Shown here piece after piece: positions 62,297-64,000 of a stretch of DNA of 64,000 nucleotides. Numbering within the stretch: position 1 is the stretch's first letter; each line of letters starts with the position of its first letter. Source of the stretch: Ramlibacter sp. (lineage in GTDB: Bacteria > Pseudomonadota > Gammaproteobacteria > Burkholderiales > Burkholderiaceae_C); the NCBI GenBank assembly GCA_019635415.1, contig JAHBZN010000001.1, positions 496,001-560,000 of the forward strand, in the 5' to 3' direction. Below the pieces are notes generated by a model, which was not told where the DNA came from, did no database searches, and saw nothing but the letters and a program-made list of their open reading frames with translations. The position numbers were made by a program, and so were the translations under genes.

Positions 62297-63287
62297 CATC
62301 GGGGCGGGTGCCTGGGGCACCGCGTTGGCCGTCAGCGCGGCTCCCCGGCATGCGGTCACCCTCTGGGCGCGCGACCCGTCTCAGGCGACCGCGCTGGCCG
62401 CCGACCGTGAGAACACGCGTTACCTTCCCGGCGTGGCCCTGCCCCAGGGCGTCGGGGTGAGCGGTGAGCCGGTGGCTTCGTTGCGCGACCTGGTGCAGGC
62501 ACATGACCTGGCCGTGGTGGCGACGCCGATGGCGGGCCTGCGAGGCACGTTGCTGGCCCTGCAGGGCTGTGGTGTGCCACTGGCCTGGCTGTGCAAGGGG
62601 TTTGAAAGTCCGCAGGCGGGAGCCGATGGACTGCTGGCCCATGAAATCCTCGCGCAGGTGGCGCCTGACCTGGCCGCGGGCGCGCTGAGCGGGCCGAGTT
62701 TCGCCCAAGAAGTGGCCCGTGGCCAACCGTCGGCGCTGGTCGCGGCCAGTGGGCATGCCGCGGTGCGTGAGGCCCTGGTGCAGGCCTTTCATGGGCCGTC
62801 CCTGCGGGTCTATGCCAATGACGACCTCGTGGGCGTGGAAACCGGGGGGGCGGTCAAGAATGTGCTGGCCATTGCCACCGGCCTGTGCGATGGCCTGGGC
62901 CTGGGCCTGAACGCGCGGGCTGCACTGATCACCCGGGGGCTGGCCGAGATGACCCGGCTGGGCCTCGCGCTGGGCGCGCGCGCCGACACGTTCATGGGCC
63001 TGTCCGGTCTGGGGGATCTGGTGCTGACCGCCACCGGCGATCTGAGCCGCAACCGTCAGGTGGGCCTGCTGCTGGCCCGAGGGCAGACACTGGAGCAGGC
63101 GGTGCAGTCGCTGGGCCACGTGGCCGAAGGCGTGTACTGTGCCCGCACGGTGGTGCAGCGGGCGAGCCGCCTGGGGCTGGACATGCCGATTGCCCGGTCG
63201 GTGGTGTCATTGCTGGATGGCCAGCTCGACCCTCGCACGGCCGTGGCGGAACTGATGGGACGTGACCCGGTCGCCGAGTCGAGCTGA
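62283..63287 (+). CDS. gpsA: Glycerol-3-phosphate dehydrogenase [NAD(P)+]
   Basis: The 334-residue enzyme makes sn-glycerol-3-phosphate for phospholipid synthesis. It begins [20 protein letters not shown] with the GxGxxG nucleotide loop. It also has [27 protein letters not shown], the catalytic lysine in [13 protein letters not shown], and [19 protein letters not shown]. The start is fixed by the conserved first strand. No Shine-Dalgarno is visible because the preceding 50 bp are repeat copy 8, in which the ATG is embedded. secB lies just upstream, the usual Burkholderiales order. Confidence 0.95.
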   Translation: MKIIVIGAGAWGTALAVSAAPRHAVTLWARDPSQATALAADRENTRYLPGVALPQGVGVSGEPVASLRDLVQAHDLAVVATPMAGLRGTLLALQGCGVPLAWLCKGFESPQAGADGLLAHEILAQVAPDLAAGALSGPSFAQEVARGQPSALVAASGHAAVREALVQAFHGPSLRVYANDDLVGVETGGAVKNVLAIATGLCDGLGLGLNARAALITRGLAEMTRLGLALGARADTFMGLSGLGDLVLTATGDLSRNRQVGLLLARGQTLEQAVQSLGHVAEGVYCARTVVQRASRLGLDMPIARSVVSLLDGQLDPRTAVAELMGRDPVAESS

Positions 63288-63296
63288 CGTCGCGCG

Positions 63297-64000
63297 TCAG
63301 GAGCCCGTGGCGCTCACGCTGCAGACCACGGTGACCGTGACCTGACCGCCCGCAGGCAGTGACGGGATGGGAAAGCCGCTGTTCAGCGTGGCGATGGGCA
63401 CCGTCGGGCTGCCGCAGGATGCACCTCCGCTCGCCGCACAGGTGGCGGCATCCGTACAGGACAGGCCGGTGACCGCCGGATCGACCAGCACACTGTTGTC
63501 TGCGGGGGAGGGGCCGGCGTTGCCCACCGTGATGGCATAGGCGGTCGTCCCGCCGGAGGCGACCGTTGCCGTGCCATTGCTCTTGCCGATGCTCACGCTG
63601 ACCAGCCCCATCACGTTGTCGACGTCCTGGGCGTCGTTGTTCGCGAGGTTGCTGTCGGTCAGCCCGGGTGGCAGCTGCAGGGCCACCGAGCTGGTGACCA
63701 GGCCCTGCAGCGCCGTGATCGATGCGGTGATGGTGAAGGTGACGGTGGTGCCCGCGGGCAGGGCCGGAAGGGTCAGGCCCGCCCCTTCGATGCCGCTGAG
63801 GGTGGTCGACACCGGGCACAGGGCGCCCGCGCCGCTGGCCTGGCAGACGATGTCCAGCTTGGTGAGCCCCGGTTCAGCCGGGTCCTTGACGATGACCCCA
63901 TCGGCTGCGCCGGGCCCGTTGTTGGCCACGGTGAGGATGTAGCTGGTGGTCGAGAGGGTCACCACCGTGGTGGTGTTGTCGGTCTTGGTGACCACCGGAT
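63297..64000 (-). CDS. DUF11-repeat surface protein, C-terminal end (runs off right edge)
   Basis: The frame is open to the window edge, and about 234 residues are visible. Two beta-sandwich repeats of the DUF11 (conserved repeat) type can be read: one with YILTVANNGPGAADGVIVKD and a second with YAITVGNAGPSPADNSVLVD. Each ends in LPAGTTVTFTIT- or LPAGGQVTVTVV-like strands and carries cysteine pairs (DIVCQASGAGALC; SCTDAATCAASGGASC). The protein ends directly after the last strand, VVCSVSATGS, with no membrane anchor, sorting motif or barrel. Such proteins are usually large, exported and cell-surface located. The N-terminus and secretion route are outside the window. Confidence 0.82.
   Translation of the reverse strand, partial: PVVTKTDNTTTVVTLSTTSYILTVANNGPGAADGVIVKDPAEPGLTKLDIVCQASGAGALCPVSTTLSGIEGAGLTLPALPAGTTVTFTITASITALQGLVTSSVALQLPPGLTDSNLANNDAQDVDNVMGLVSVSIGKSNGTATVASGGTTAYAITVGNAGPSPADNSVLVDPAVTGLSCTDAATCAASGGASCGSPTVPIATLNSGFPIPSLPAGGQVTVTVVCSVSATGS

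Overview
The window looks like a chromosomal segment of a betaproteobacterium of the order Burkholderiales, most likely family Comamonadaceae. By eye about two thirds of bases are G or C and coding density is high. The gene orders are typical of that group: DUF971-ubiE-Tim44-like-ubiJ-ubiB; fmdB-DUF502-aspS-nudB-ybhP-like-clsB; and rhodanese-grxC-secB-gpsA. A short interspersed repeat with an A/T-rich hairpin head and an AAGGGCT-like core occurs eight times. No genus can be assigned from the sequence alone. There is no rRNA operon, insertion sequence, prophage, CRISPR array or replication origin. One tRNA gene (Leu, anticodon CAA) is present.

Layout. 1-0.84 kb: truncated, lower-GC manC, a surface-polysaccharide gene running off the left edge next to tRNA-Leu. 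1.0-4.8 kb: cysM, a zinc-ribbon Nudix hydrolase, a TusA-like protein, galU on the other strand, and a divergent 2-hydroxyacid-dehydrogenase-like protein. 4.8-11.4 kb, minus strand: valS, then an aromatic-catabolism-like operon (VOC protein, FAD monooxygenase, DUF2783 protein, metallo-hydrolase) behind two tandem operator-like sites. 11.5-14.2 kb: a compact operon of rubrerythrin, a CCG-domain Fe-S protein and DUF3501, downstream of a Fur-box-like palindrome. 14.6-20.4 kb: an orphan PhnD-type binding protein and the complete ugpBAECQ glycerol-3-phosphate operon.

20.6-28.2 kb: a 1313-residue FAD/Fe-S oxidoreductase, a HIT protein, and a double-FecR protein followed by a TpsB-type outer-membrane transporter. 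28.2-32.8 kb: ubiquinone genes (ubiE, ubiJ, ubiB) with DUF971 and Tim44-like proteins. 32.8-41.8 kb: Na+/solute symporter, fmdB, DUF502, aspS, nudB, a nuclease/phosphatase-fold protein, clsB, folE, a BLUF photoreceptor and DUF429. 41.9-48.5 kb: CAP-domain lipoprotein, then a minus-strand operon of two TctC/Bug binding proteins, a sulfatase and a SulP permease, divergent from a MarR regulator.

48.8-55.3 kb: an envelope-stress-like neighbourhood (CsbD, two BON lipoproteins, YqjD/YqjE-like proteins, DUF1328, a zinc metallopeptidase) beside a CHASE3 histidine kinase, a NarL-type response regulator and a receiver-only regulator. 55.5-64 kb: AsmA, MoeB-type E1 enzyme, carboxyl-terminal protease, gpmA, rhodanese, grxC, secB, gpsA, and the C-terminal end of a DUF11-repeat surface protein running off the right edge.

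The observations most worth a second look are: the rubrerythrin/Fe-S/DUF3501 operon with its Fur-like site; the interspersed repeat, one copy of which is translated inside the large oxidoreductase and another of which supplies the gpsA start codon; the sulfatase/SulP/TctC/MarR cluster with a 13-G tract in its control region; and the FecR-TpsB pair without a cargo gene. All function calls rest on motif recognition by reading; no database search was possible.
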